From NCBI GenBank assembly GCA_023398295.1, contig JAEWSL010000065.1:1-32274 (forward strand): a stretch of 32,274 nucleotides of DNA, in the 5' to 3' direction. A program made the position numbers and the translations under genes. Below, piece by piece: positions 16,203-23,368 of the stretch (its first letter is position 1; each line of letters opens with the position of its first letter). A model generated the notes under the pieces. That model was not told the DNA's origin. It did not search any database and saw only the letters and a list, made by a program, of their open reading frames with translations. Origin of the DNA: Elusimicrobiota bacterium. GTDB taxonomy: Bacteria > Elusimicrobiota > Elusimicrobia > Elusimicrobiales > Elusimicrobiaceae.

Positions 16203-17531
16203 ATGACCACAGCAGAGCAAACTATGGCTCAAAAAAGCCAGCCCGCAGGTCTTTATCTGCTTTTTGCAACAGAGATGTGGGAACGCTTCAGTTACTATTC
16301 TTTAAGAGGTTTATTTGTCCTATACCTCACCAAAGCCTTAGCCTTTGACGTGCCCAGAGCCGCAAACCTCTACGGCACTTTTACAAGCCTTATTTATTTA
16401 TCCCCCCTCTTGGGCGGCTATATAGCCGATAAATGGTTTGGCAAACGCGCCTGCATTATCCTGGGCGGCATTCTTATAGCCATGGGCCAGTTTGTTATGG
16501 CAACCGGCAGCGTAGCGGCCGTCTATACGGCTATGGGGCTTATAATACTGGGCAACGGGTTTTTTAAGCCCAATATATCCAGCATCGTAGGCGAACTCTA
16601 CGAGAAAAACGATCCCAGGCGCGACAGCGGTTTTACCTTATTTTATATGGGTATAAACTTAGGCGCGTTTATGGCAAACTTAATTGCCGGCACTCTTGGC
16701 GAAAAAGTGGGGTGGATTTACGGATTTTCTACCGCGGGCATAGGCATGCTTGTAGGTTTGGGCATATTCCTGTGGGGACAAAATAAATATCTGCAGGGTA
16801 AAGGCAAAGCCCCCAAGTATTATGCGATGGAAGCGCAAAAAGAGCAAAAGAAAACCCCTCAGGGGCCGCTTACCAAAGAGGAAAAACACAGAATTGCCGT
16901 CATCTTTATTATGGCGTTTTTCTCAATATTCTTCTGGAGCGTATTTGAGCAAAAAGGCGCGGCCTTAAACCTGCTTGCGCGAGATTATGTGGACAGGACT
17001 ATACATATATTTAGCTGGTCGTGGGAAATACCGGCGACGTGGTTCCAGTCCTTTAACCCGATGTTCATAGTTTTGTTTGCGCCGATGTTCTCAAAACTCT
17101 GGGTATCTTTGGCAAAGAAAAGCAAAGAGCCCACCATCCCCGCTAAATTTATGCTAGCCTTTTGGCTTATAGCCTTGGGCTACGGCGTCTTGCTGCTTGC
17201 GGCCATACTTTTGGGCCCCGGCATTAAGATGGGCATGCTTTGGCTTATTACGGCTTACTTTTTGTTTACCATGGGCGAATTATGTTTATCTCCGGTCGGG
17301 CTTTCTATGGTAACAAAACTGTCCCCGCCGAAATTTATTTCCATACTCATGGGCATTTGGTTTGTGGCGACTTCGGCCGCAAACAAACTGGCGGGCTTTT
17401 ACTCGGGCTTCATTGCAAGCATGACGCTTGATAACTTCTTTACATGGCTTGCTTTGACGCCGCTTGCGGCCTCGGTACTGCTGGCTTTCCTTATAAAGCC
17501 GATAAATAAATGGATGCACGGCGTAAGGTAA
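16203..17531 (+). CDS. POT/PTR2-family proton-dependent oligopeptide transporter
   Basis: This 442-residue membrane protein imports di- and tripeptides with protons (major facilitator superfamily). The POT signatures are clear: the E-x-x-E-R-F motif in ATEMWERFSYYSLRGL on the first helix (about residues 22-37), PLLGGYIADKWFGKR after helix 2, GNGFFKPNISSIVGELY and DSGFTLFYMGINLGAF on helices 4-5. The length is somewhat below the usual 460-500 residues. The start at 16203 is chosen because AGGAGGT lies 4 bases upstream of the ATG; an earlier in-frame ATG would overlap the upstream gene and adds a non-conserved tail. It appears monocistronic, with its own promoter and a strong terminator. Peptide uptake fits a host-associated or fermenting lifestyle and, together with the glycine cleavage genes beside it, amino acid catabolism. 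Confidence 0.93.
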   Translation: MTTAEQTMAQKSQPAGLYLLFATEMWERFSYYSLRGLFVLYLTKALAFDVPRAANLYGTFTSLIYLSPLLGGYIADKWFGKRACIILGGILIAMGQFVMATGSVAAVYTAMGLIILGNGFFKPNISSIVGELYEKNDPRRDSGFTLFYMGINLGAFMANLIAGTLGEKVGWIYGFSTAGIGMLVGLGIFLWGQNKYLQGKGKAPKYYAMEAQKEQKKTPQGPLTKEEKHRIAVIFIMAFFSIFFWSVFEQKGAALNLLARDYVDRTIHIFSWSWEIPATWFQSFNPMFIVLFAPMFSKLWVSLAKKSKEPTIPAKFMLAFWLIALGYGVLLLAAILLGPGIKMGMLWLITAYFLFTMGELCLSPVGLSMVTKLSPPKFISILMGIWFVATSAANKLAGFYSGFIASMTLDNFFTWLALTPLAASVLLAFLIKPINKWMHGVR

Positions 17532-17549
17532 CGCCGACGTATCTTTACC

Positions 17550-17585
17550 CCTCCCTTTGCCCAATGCGCAAAGGGAGGTTTTTTT
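17550..17585 (+). terminator. Rho-independent terminator after the transporter
   Basis: A perfect 11-base-pair stem (CCTCCCTTTGC at 17550-17560 with GCAAAGGGAGG at 17568-17578) and a 7-base loop are followed by seven T residues. The T-tract runs straight into the gcvT -10 box, so termination and the next promoter are packed together. Confidence 0.92.
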
Positions 17586-17586
17586 A

Positions 17587-17592
17587 TATAAT
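17587..17592 (+). promoter_or_regulatory. -10 box of a predicted leaderless gcvT promoter
   Basis: A perfect TATAAT (17587-17592) is followed by exactly six bases (AGGTTT) and the gcvT ATG at 17599. The -35 position falls inside the terminator hairpin and shows no good match. The arrangement leaves no room for a 5' leader, so no glycine riboswitch can precede gcvT. Confidence 0.55.
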
Positions 17593-17598
17593 AGGTTT

Positions 17599-18690
17599 AT
17601 GGAACACACTTTACAAAAGACTAAACTTTATGACGCCTGCCTAAAAGCGGGCGGCAAGATGGTGGATTTTCACGGCTGGATGCTTCCCGTGCAGTTTGAC
17701 AGTATTTTGGAGGAGCATAAAGCCGTCAGGGAACATGCCGGCGTTTTTGACGTTTCCCATATGGGCCAAATCTTTATTGAGGGCAAAGAGGCTTATAAAT
17801 TCCTTCAGACGGCCTCTACGAATAATTTCAAAGATATTCCTTCCTGCGGAGCTTACTCTCATATTCTAAACGACGAAGGCGGCATAATTGACGATATTAT
17901 AGCCTTCTGCCTCACGCCTAATAAATTTTTAGCCGTAGTAAACAGCGCAACGCGCCATAAAGATTACGCCTGGCTTAAACAAAAAGCGCAAACCTTTGAC
18001 GTTAAAGTTACCGACGTATCAGATGCCTTTTCTATGCTTGCCCTTCAGGGCCCAAAGGCTTTGGACATCCTTGAGAAACTTGACGCCGATATAAAATCCC
18101 TGCCGCGCTTTAATATAAAAGAGCATACCCTCTTTGGCGCGCCGTGCTATATTACACGCACCGGCTATACGGGAGAAGACGGCGTTGAAATTATGGGCGC
18201 ACATGATACCATAATAAAACTTTACGACTGGGCTTTGAAAAACGGCTTTAAGCCCTGCGGCCTTGGCGCGCGCGATATTCTGCGGCTTGAGGCCGGATAC
18301 CTTTTAAGCGGCAGCGATATGGACGAAACAAAAACGCCCTATGAGGCTTCCTGCGGGTGGGTTGTTAAATTGGGAAAAGAAGAAAATTTCTTCGGCCGCG
18401 CTAAAATGGAGAAACAAAAAGCCGAAGGCGTTAAAATTAAGTGGAAAGGGGTAAAACTTTTGGGCCCCGGCATTGCAAGGGAAGGCTGCTCAATATATAA
18501 GGACGGCAAAGAAATAGGCAAGCTGACTAGCGCGGTTTTCTCCCCTTTATACAAATGCATAGGCGCGGGCTACGCGCCCGCCGAAATTGAAGACGGAGCT
18601 GCCGTTGAAATTGAAATCCGCGGGCGTAAGGTGCCCGCGCAGACGGTAAAAATGCCGTTTTATAAAAACGAAAATTTAAGTAAAAAATAA
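17599..18690 (+). CDS. gcvT: Glycine cleavage system T protein (aminomethyltransferase)
   Basis: This 363-residue protein transfers the methylene group from aminomethyl-lipoyl GcvH to tetrahydrofolate, releasing ammonia. Family signatures include KMVDFHGWMLPVQF near the N-terminus, GVFDVSHMGQI (about 50-60), GYTGEDGVEI (about 195), and GARDILRLEAGYLLSGSDMDE with the PYEASCGWVV segment (about 230-260). The length is typical (about 360-370). An alternative in-frame ATG 42 bases upstream (17557) falls in the terminator stem, so 17599 is preferred; it also has the -10 box 6 bases away. It opens a gcvT-gcvH-gcvPA-gcvPB-lipoyl transferase operon. The L protein (lipoamide dehydrogenase) is not in the window. 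Confidence 0.95.
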   Translation: MEHTLQKTKLYDACLKAGGKMVDFHGWMLPVQFDSILEEHKAVREHAGVFDVSHMGQIFIEGKEAYKFLQTASTNNFKDIPSCGAYSHILNDEGGIIDDIIAFCLTPNKFLAVVNSATRHKDYAWLKQKAQTFDVKVTDVSDAFSMLALQGPKALDILEKLDADIKSLPRFNIKEHTLFGAPCYITRTGYTGEDGVEIMGAHDTIIKLYDWALKNGFKPCGLGARDILRLEAGYLLSGSDMDETKTPYEASCGWVVKLGKEENFFGRAKMEKQKAEGVKIKWKGVKLLGPGIAREGCSIYKDGKEIGKLTSAVFSPLYKCIGAGYAPAEIEDGAAVEIEIRGRKVPAQTVKMPFYKNENLSKK

Positions 18691-18703
18691 GAGAGGTGTA
18701 AAA

Positions 18704-19078
18704 ATGTATCAACAGGAAAATTGTAAATTTGCAAAAACCCATGAGTGGGCTTTTATTGAAGGGGATACGGCCGTCTGCGGCATAAGCGACCACGCCCAGC
18801 ACGAAATCAGCGATATCGTTTTTGTGGAGCCTCCCAAAATAGGCGCAAAAGTTGAAGCGGGCAAATCCTGCGCGGTAATAGAGTCCGTAAAATCCGCCTC
18901 TGATTTTTACGCTCCTTTAAGCGGCGAGGTTACCGAAGTCAATCAAGACGCGGTGCAGGATCCCTCTTTATTAAATAAAGCCCCGCATGCAGAAGGCTGG
19001 CTTTATAAAATAAAAATCTCAAACCCAAAAGAAGCGGAAGATCTGCTTTCTTTTGCGGACTATAAAGCGACGCTCTAA
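18704..19078 (+). CDS. gcvH: Glycine cleavage system H protein
   Basis: This 124-residue lipoyl carrier shuttles the aminomethyl group between the P and T proteins. The lipoyl-lysine motif IESVKSASDFYAPLSGEV places the modified lysine at K63, and the surrounding KTHEWA, ISDIVFVEPP and EGWLYKIKIS segments are typical. The length is normal (about 125-130). A strong GAGAGGTG ribosome-binding site lies upstream; the gene begins 13 bases after gcvT. A stem-loop with a T-tract follows before gcvPA, so gcvT-gcvH may be expressed at a higher level than the P-protein genes. Confidence 0.96.
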   Translation: MYQQENCKFAKTHEWAFIEGDTAVCGISDHAQHEISDIVFVEPPKIGAKVEAGKSCAVIESVKSASDFYAPLSGEVTEVNQDAVQDPSLLNKAPHAEGWLYKIKISNPKEAEDLLSFADYKATL

Positions 19079-19097
19079 AAGATATTTTTCGCTTAAA

Positions 19098-19142
19098 CCC
19101 TTGAGCGCCGCTTTAATAATAAGCGCTCAAGGGCAATTTTTT
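19098..19142 (+). terminator. Terminator-like hairpin inside the gcv operon
   Basis: CCCTTGAGCGC (19098-19108) and GCGCTCAAGGG (19123-19133) form a perfect 11-base-pair stem with a 14-base loop, followed after CAA by six T residues (19137-19142). It has the shape of an intrinsic terminator but stands between gcvH and gcvPA, whose products work in the same complex. Partial termination or mRNA stabilisation of the gcvTH segment are the simplest readings. I see no strong promoter for gcvPA after it. Confidence 0.75.
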
Positions 19143-19154
19143 AACGAGGTTTCT

Positions 19155-20483
19155 ATGTTCACTTCAAATACAAAAGAAAATACGCAGCAGATGTTAAAAG
19201 AAATAGGCCTGGGCGCCGTGGAAGACTTATTTAAGGATATTTCCCCCGATTTATTTGCAAAAGAATACAATCTGCCCGCCGCTTTAGACGAAGAGCAGCT
19301 CTCAAAACATATAAAAAGCATTGCCGCAAAAAATAAGCCCGCGCTTAATTTTGCCGGAGCGGGCTGCTACGAACACTTTATCCCCGCGGCCGTAAACGCC
19401 ATAAGTTCGCGCGGGGAGTTTTTGACGGCCTACACCCCCTATCAGGCAGAAGCCAGCCAAGGCACTCTGCAGGCGATTTACGAGTATCAAAGCTGCATTT
19501 GCGCTTTGTTTGATATGGACGTTTCAAACGCGTCCCACTACGACGGGGCCACTGCGCTGGCAGAGGCTTGCTGCGCCGCCGCAAAAATAAAAAATAACAA
19601 AAAAGTTTTGCTAAGCGCGGGCCTAAATCCCGATTATAAAAAAGTCCTTAACACTTATTTTGAAAGCGGAGCCGTAACGTTTGAAGAAACCCCTCTTAAA
19701 GAAGGCCGCGTTGATACCGAAGCCTTAAAAAAACAGCTTGCCGCGGGCGCGGCAGCTTTTGTTTTAAGCAGTCCCAATTTCTTTGGCGCGGTAGAAAACG
19801 CAGAAGAAATATCACAGGCGGTAAAAGACGCGGGCGCGCTTTTTATTATGAGCATAAACCCTTTAAGCCTCGGCGCGCTTGCAACGCCCGGCTCCTGCGG
19901 AGCGGATTTTGCCGTGGCCGAAGGCCAAAGCTTAGGCAATGCCATGAGCTTCGGCGGGCCGACTTTGGGAATATTTACCTGCAAAAAAGAGTACGTGCGC
20001 TTTGTGCCAGGCAGGCTTTGCGGCATGGCAAAAGACGCAGACGGCAAGCGCGCTTTTGTGCTTACCCTGCAGGCAAGGGAGCAGCATATAAGACGAGAAA
20101 GGGCTTCTTCAAACATCTGCTCCAACCAGGCCTTATGCGCGCTAAACGCGGCAATATATCTTACGCTTTTAGGCCCTAAGGGAATAAAAGAAATAGCCGA
20201 CCTAAATATTGAGCGCGCCCACCAACTTAAAGACGCCCTTTGCGCAATAAAGGGCTGCAAACTTAAATATGACGCGCCCTTTTTTAACGAATTTGTGCTT
20301 GAGTGCCCGAAAGCGGCCAAACAAATTATCAAAGCCCTTGCCAAAAAAGGCATAACGGCGGGCTATGATTTGGGCCTTGTGTCAAAAGACTTAAAAAACT
20401 GCCTTCTTATCTGCGCGACGGAAACCAAAACCCCGCGGGATATAGAAACTTACGCCGCCGCTTTGGGAGGAATTTTATTATGA
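19155..20483 (+). CDS. gcvPA: Glycine dehydrogenase (decarboxylating) subunit 1, P protein alpha
   Basis: This 442-residue protein is the N-terminal-half subunit of the split P protein, which decarboxylates glycine and passes the aminomethyl group to GcvH. Recognisable segments are FAGAGCYEHFIPAAV, FLTAYTPYQAEASQGTLQ, the FGGPTLGIF segment (about 270) and RRERASSNICSNQALCAL (about 320). The start is placed at 19155, preceded by AACGAGGT; an earlier in-frame ATG at 19053 overlaps gcvH and includes the hairpin, so it is rejected. The gene overlaps gcvPB by 4 bases (ATGA). Two-subunit P protein is the form common in Gram-positives, thermophiles and several anaerobic phyla. Confidence 0.95.
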   Translation: MFTSNTKENTQQMLKEIGLGAVEDLFKDISPDLFAKEYNLPAALDEEQLSKHIKSIAAKNKPALNFAGAGCYEHFIPAAVNAISSRGEFLTAYTPYQAEASQGTLQAIYEYQSCICALFDMDVSNASHYDGATALAEACCAAAKIKNNKKVLLSAGLNPDYKKVLNTYFESGAVTFEETPLKEGRVDTEALKKQLAAGAAAFVLSSPNFFGAVENAEEISQAVKDAGALFIMSINPLSLGALATPGSCGADFAVAEGQSLGNAMSFGGPTLGIFTCKKEYVRFVPGRLCGMAKDADGKRAFVLTLQAREQHIRRERASSNICSNQALCALNAAIYLTLLGPKGIKEIADLNIERAHQLKDALCAIKGCKLKYDAPFFNEFVLECPKAAKQIIKALAKKGITAGYDLGLVSKDLKNCLLICATETKTPRDIETYAAALGGILL

Positions 20484-21925
20484 ACAATTATCCGCATAAC
20501 TTACTTTCAATAGAAAAATCGGTTAAAGGCCGCCGCGGCGTTAAACTTACGCCCGCGAAAAAAGAGGCAGGCGCTTATCTGCCGCAAAATATGCTGCGCC
20601 AAAGCGAGCCTAACCTGCCGTCCTTAAGCGAGTTTGATACCGTAAGGCATTTTACAAACCTATCGCGCTTAAATATATCTTTGGACACGCATTTTTACCC
20701 GCTGGGCTCCTGCACGATGAAGTACAACCCCAAAGCCTACGACGTTTTGTGCAGCCTTGATAATTTTGCAAACCTCCACCCCGCCGCGCCAGAGAGCTGC
20801 GCGCAGGGAACTCTTGAAATAATCTGCAAAACCGAGCAGCTGCTAAAAGAAATAACGGGCTTAAACGCTTTTACCCTTCAGCCTTCGGCAGGAGCGCACG
20901 GGGAATTTACCGGCGCCTTAATTGCGCGCGCTTTTCACAAACATAACAAAGATAAAGAGCGCACGGAAATTATCGTGCCCGATACCGCCCACGGCACTAA
21001 CCCCGCAACGGCAAATATGGCCGGCTGCCAGGTTGTTAATATTAAATCTGGCCCAGACGGCAAAGTGGACTTAAAAGAACTAAAAGCCGCCTTAAACCCC
21101 AAGACGGCCCTTGTTATGCTTACGCTGCCAAACACCGTAGGCCTTTTTGAGAAAGACATAAAAGAAATTGCCTCTATGGTACACTCAAACGGCAGTCTTC
21201 TATATATGGACGGAGCAAATTTTAACGCGCTTATAGGCCTTGTAAAGCCGGCCGATATGGGCGTTGACATTATGCATATAAACCTGCATAAAACGCTTGC
21301 CACCCCGCACGGCGGCGGCGGGCCCGGGGCGGGAGCCGTAGGCGTAGCAAAAGGCCTTGAGGACTTTTTGCCCTCCCCGCGCATTGTTTTTGACGGCAAA
21401 AAATACGGCTTTGCCAAACAAAATAAACTGAGCATAGGCAAAGTAAAAACTTTCTGCGGCAATATCGCAATTATCATAAGAGCCTACGCCTATTTAAGAC
21501 AGTTTGACGCAACAACGCTTAAAACAATAAGCCAAAACGCCGTCTTAAACGCAAACTACGCGAGGGTTAAACTTAAAAATATGTTCCCCGCTTTCTTTGA
21601 CGCCGTCTGCATGCACGAGTGCGTTTTGACAATCAATAAAGAAAAAATGGCCGGCGTAAAAACTTTGGACATAGCAAAATGTCTGCTTGACCTGGGCTTT
21701 CACGCGCCGACGATATACTTCCCGCTTATTGTGCCAGAGGCTATGATGATTGAACCTACCGAAACGGAAAATAAAGAGAGCATTGACTCTTTTGTAGACG
21801 CTATGGAAAAAATTTACGCCCAAGCGCTTACAAATCCAAACGAACTGCATAACGCACCGCGCCATACGCCCGTCAAAAGAATTGACGAAGTAAGCGCGGC
21901 AAGGGAGCCAAACTTAAGATGGTAA
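20480..21925 (+). CDS. gcvPB: Glycine dehydrogenase (decarboxylating) subunit 2, P protein beta
   Basis: This 481-residue protein carries the PLP site of the split P protein. The Schiff-base lysine lies in MHINLHKTLATPHGGGGPG (about residue 268); other family segments are HFYPLGSCTMKYNPK (about 70), QPSAGAHGEFTG, and VPDTAHGTNPATA. The C-terminal APTIYFPLIVPEAMMIEPTETE is also typical. The length is normal (about 480-490). It overlaps gcvPA by 4 bases and the following transferase gene by 7 bases, indicating tight translational coupling. The protein appears complete and active. Confidence 0.96.
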   Translation: MNNYPHNLLSIEKSVKGRRGVKLTPAKKEAGAYLPQNMLRQSEPNLPSLSEFDTVRHFTNLSRLNISLDTHFYPLGSCTMKYNPKAYDVLCSLDNFANLHPAAPESCAQGTLEIICKTEQLLKEITGLNAFTLQPSAGAHGEFTGALIARAFHKHNKDKERTEIIVPDTAHGTNPATANMAGCQVVNIKSGPDGKVDLKELKAALNPKTALVMLTLPNTVGLFEKDIKEIASMVHSNGSLLYMDGANFNALIGLVKPADMGVDIMHINLHKTLATPHGGGGPGAGAVGVAKGLEDFLPSPRIVFDGKKYGFAKQNKLSIGKVKTFCGNIAIIIRAYAYLRQFDATTLKTISQNAVLNANYARVKLKNMFPAFFDAVCMHECVLTINKEKMAGVKTLDIAKCLLDLGFHAPTIYFPLIVPEAMMIEPTETENKESIDSFVDAMEKIYAQALTNPNELHNAPRHTPVKRIDEVSAAREPNLRW

Positions 21926-22641
21926 AGTTAAATTTCCTGCGCACACCCCCCTTAGACGTCTACAGCCAGATGGCGGCAGATGAAATCTTAGTCGCCGAAA
22001 CAAAATCTACGGGAGAGGTTTACGCAAGGATATTTAACTGGGGCGAAAGCGCGCAGAACAAAGCGCCGTGCGCCACATTCGGCTACGCGCAGTACGAAAG
22101 TTTGGTAAAAAAACAATTGGACGCCCAAGGCATAAAAACTTATACGCGCCGCCCGACGGGCGGCGGCATAGTTGTGCACAGAGATGATTTGACTTTTTCT
22201 TTAGTGTTCCCCGCGCCCAAGAATTTCAAAGCGCCCGCGCTTTACGCAGGCCTGCACCGCGCGATAAAAGAGGAGCTTATAAAAAACGGCTTTAAGCCGT
22301 CTGTCTACGCAGATAAAAGCGATTACCGCCCCGCCGCAGGCGGCAAGGCAAGCGGCTGTTTTGCAAACCCCGTAACAGACGACCTTTTGGACGAAAACGG
22401 CGCAAAAGTCCTCGGCGGGGCGTTGCGCAAATTTGCCGATGCGGTTTTATACCAGGGCAGCCTGCAGATTAAAGGCGCGCGCCAAAGCGAAACCTGCGCC
22501 GCAGCCGTAAAAAACGCCTGCGTAAACTTTTTTGAAACGGATTTGGTTGCGGAAAAAGCGGCGCAAACCCCCCTGCTTTACAACGCCTACGCTTTGGCCG
22601 CAAAACAATATAAGCAGGCTTCTTGGATAAAAAAATTTTGA
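21919..22641 (+). CDS. Lipoate-protein ligase A / octanoyltransferase (LplA/LipM family)
   Basis: This 240-residue BPL/LPL-fold protein attaches lipoate or its octanoyl precursor to carrier lysines, here presumably K63 of GcvH. TRRPTGGGIVVHRDDLTFS (about 76-94) is the family's RRxxGGG substrate-binding motif. The segment SGCFANPVTDDLL followed by GAKVLGGALRK and VLYQGSLQ aligns with LipM-type octanoyltransferases, placing C147 at the catalytic cysteine (C150 in B. subtilis LipM) and K163 at the lipoyl-binding lysine. It lacks the C-terminal accessory domain of E. coli LplA (337 residues). Both features suit LipM, which acts on GcvH, but scavenging ligase activity cannot be excluded. No lipA is in the window. 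Confidence 0.85.
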   Translation: MVKLNFLRTPPLDVYSQMAADEILVAETKSTGEVYARIFNWGESAQNKAPCATFGYAQYESLVKKQLDAQGIKTYTRRPTGGGIVVHRDDLTFSLVFPAPKNFKAPALYAGLHRAIKEELIKNGFKPSVYADKSDYRPAAGGKASGCFANPVTDDLLDENGAKVLGGALRKFADAVLYQGSLQIKGARQSETCAAAVKNACVNFFETDLVAEKAAQTPLLYNAYALAAKQYKQASWIKKF

Positions 22642-22672
22642 CGGAGGGCTTCTTGGCCCGTCCCGGAGTTTT

Positions 22673-23368
22673 ATGAAAAGGATTCTTAAATTTATAATAG
22701 GCATCTTTTTGCTGCCTGCGGCGTTTTTTACGCTGCTGGCTTTTGTTAACGCCTCTATCTATCTTATAAAAGGGTATCAGACCACCCTTTATTTTCTGTT
22801 AGGCGTAATTTTATATTTGGCGGTGCATTTTTATATTTATGATTTCTCGCGCGTTTACGTAATAGCGCACGAAATTATGCACGCTTTTGCCGCCATGCTT
22901 TGCGGGTACAGGGTAGGCTCTCTTAACATAAACGAAGAAAGCGGCAACGTAAAGGTTTCAAACGTTAACACTTTTGTTCTTTTGGCCCCCTACATTGTGC
23001 CCGCGCAGGCTTTAATGCTTTCCCTGATATACTTCTGCCTGCTTTACCTTTGGCCGCCCGTGGAGCTTTACCGCAATATCTTTTTGGCCACTTTCGGCTT
23101 TTTTATAACGCTTCACTTTGTGCATACCTACAAAGCCTTAAGCGAAGTGCAGCAAAGCGACCTTAAAATGGCAGGCGGCAATATTTTTTCTCTGCCGTTA
23201 ATCGTGGTTTTTAATATAATAATCACCATAGCGCTTTTGGAGCTCTACTTCCCCGACTTGATACCCGCGGGCTCTTTAGCAAAAAAAGTGCTTATAAATA
23301 CTTTGGATTTTTGGCAGGCCGCTTTGAAATATCTTTGGCAGGCCGCGATAAGGGCGGCTAAATTATGA
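22673..23368 (+). CDS. Membrane protein with HExxH, M50-like peptidase
   Basis: This 231-residue protein has about five membrane segments. The zinc-binding motif is H66-E67-I-M-H70 in VIAHEIMHAFAAML at the start of a helix, followed by LLAPYIVPAQAL and, on a later segment, SEVQQSDLKMAGGNIFS, where the Asp may be the third ligand. This pattern matches M50B-like intramembrane or membrane-associated peptidases rather than classical site-2 proteases, which have NxxPxxxLDG. A GGAG site precedes the ATG by 4 bases. It overlaps the AsmA-like gene by 4 bases (ATGA), suggesting a shared envelope role. No substrate can be proposed. Confidence 0.65.
   Translation: MKRILKFIIGIFLLPAAFFTLLAFVNASIYLIKGYQTTLYFLLGVILYLAVHFYIYDFSRVYVIAHEIMHAFAAMLCGYRVGSLNINEESGNVKVSNVNTFVLLAPYIVPAQALMLSLIYFCLLYLWPPVELYRNIFLATFGFFITLHFVHTYKALSEVQQSDLKMAGGNIFSLPLIVVFNIIITIALLELYFPDLIPAGSLAKKVLINTLDFWQAALKYLWQAAIRAAKL

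Noticed and set aside
17532..17598. Possible glycine riboswitch before gcvT
   Set aside because: The interval contains only the transporter terminator and the gcvT -10 box; there is no space for an aptamer in the transcript.
19053..19154. A 34-residue N-terminal extension of GcvPA
   Set aside because: It overlaps the end of gcvH and translates through the terminator-like hairpin; the ATG at 19155 has its own AACGAGGT site.
19655..20353. Long open frame on the minus strand opposite gcvPA (232 codons)
   Set aside because: It lies entirely within a clear plus-strand gene, has no recognisable protein features, and arises from GC-rich codon positions of gcvPA. The same applies to 760-1398, 20935-21477 and 30606-31070.
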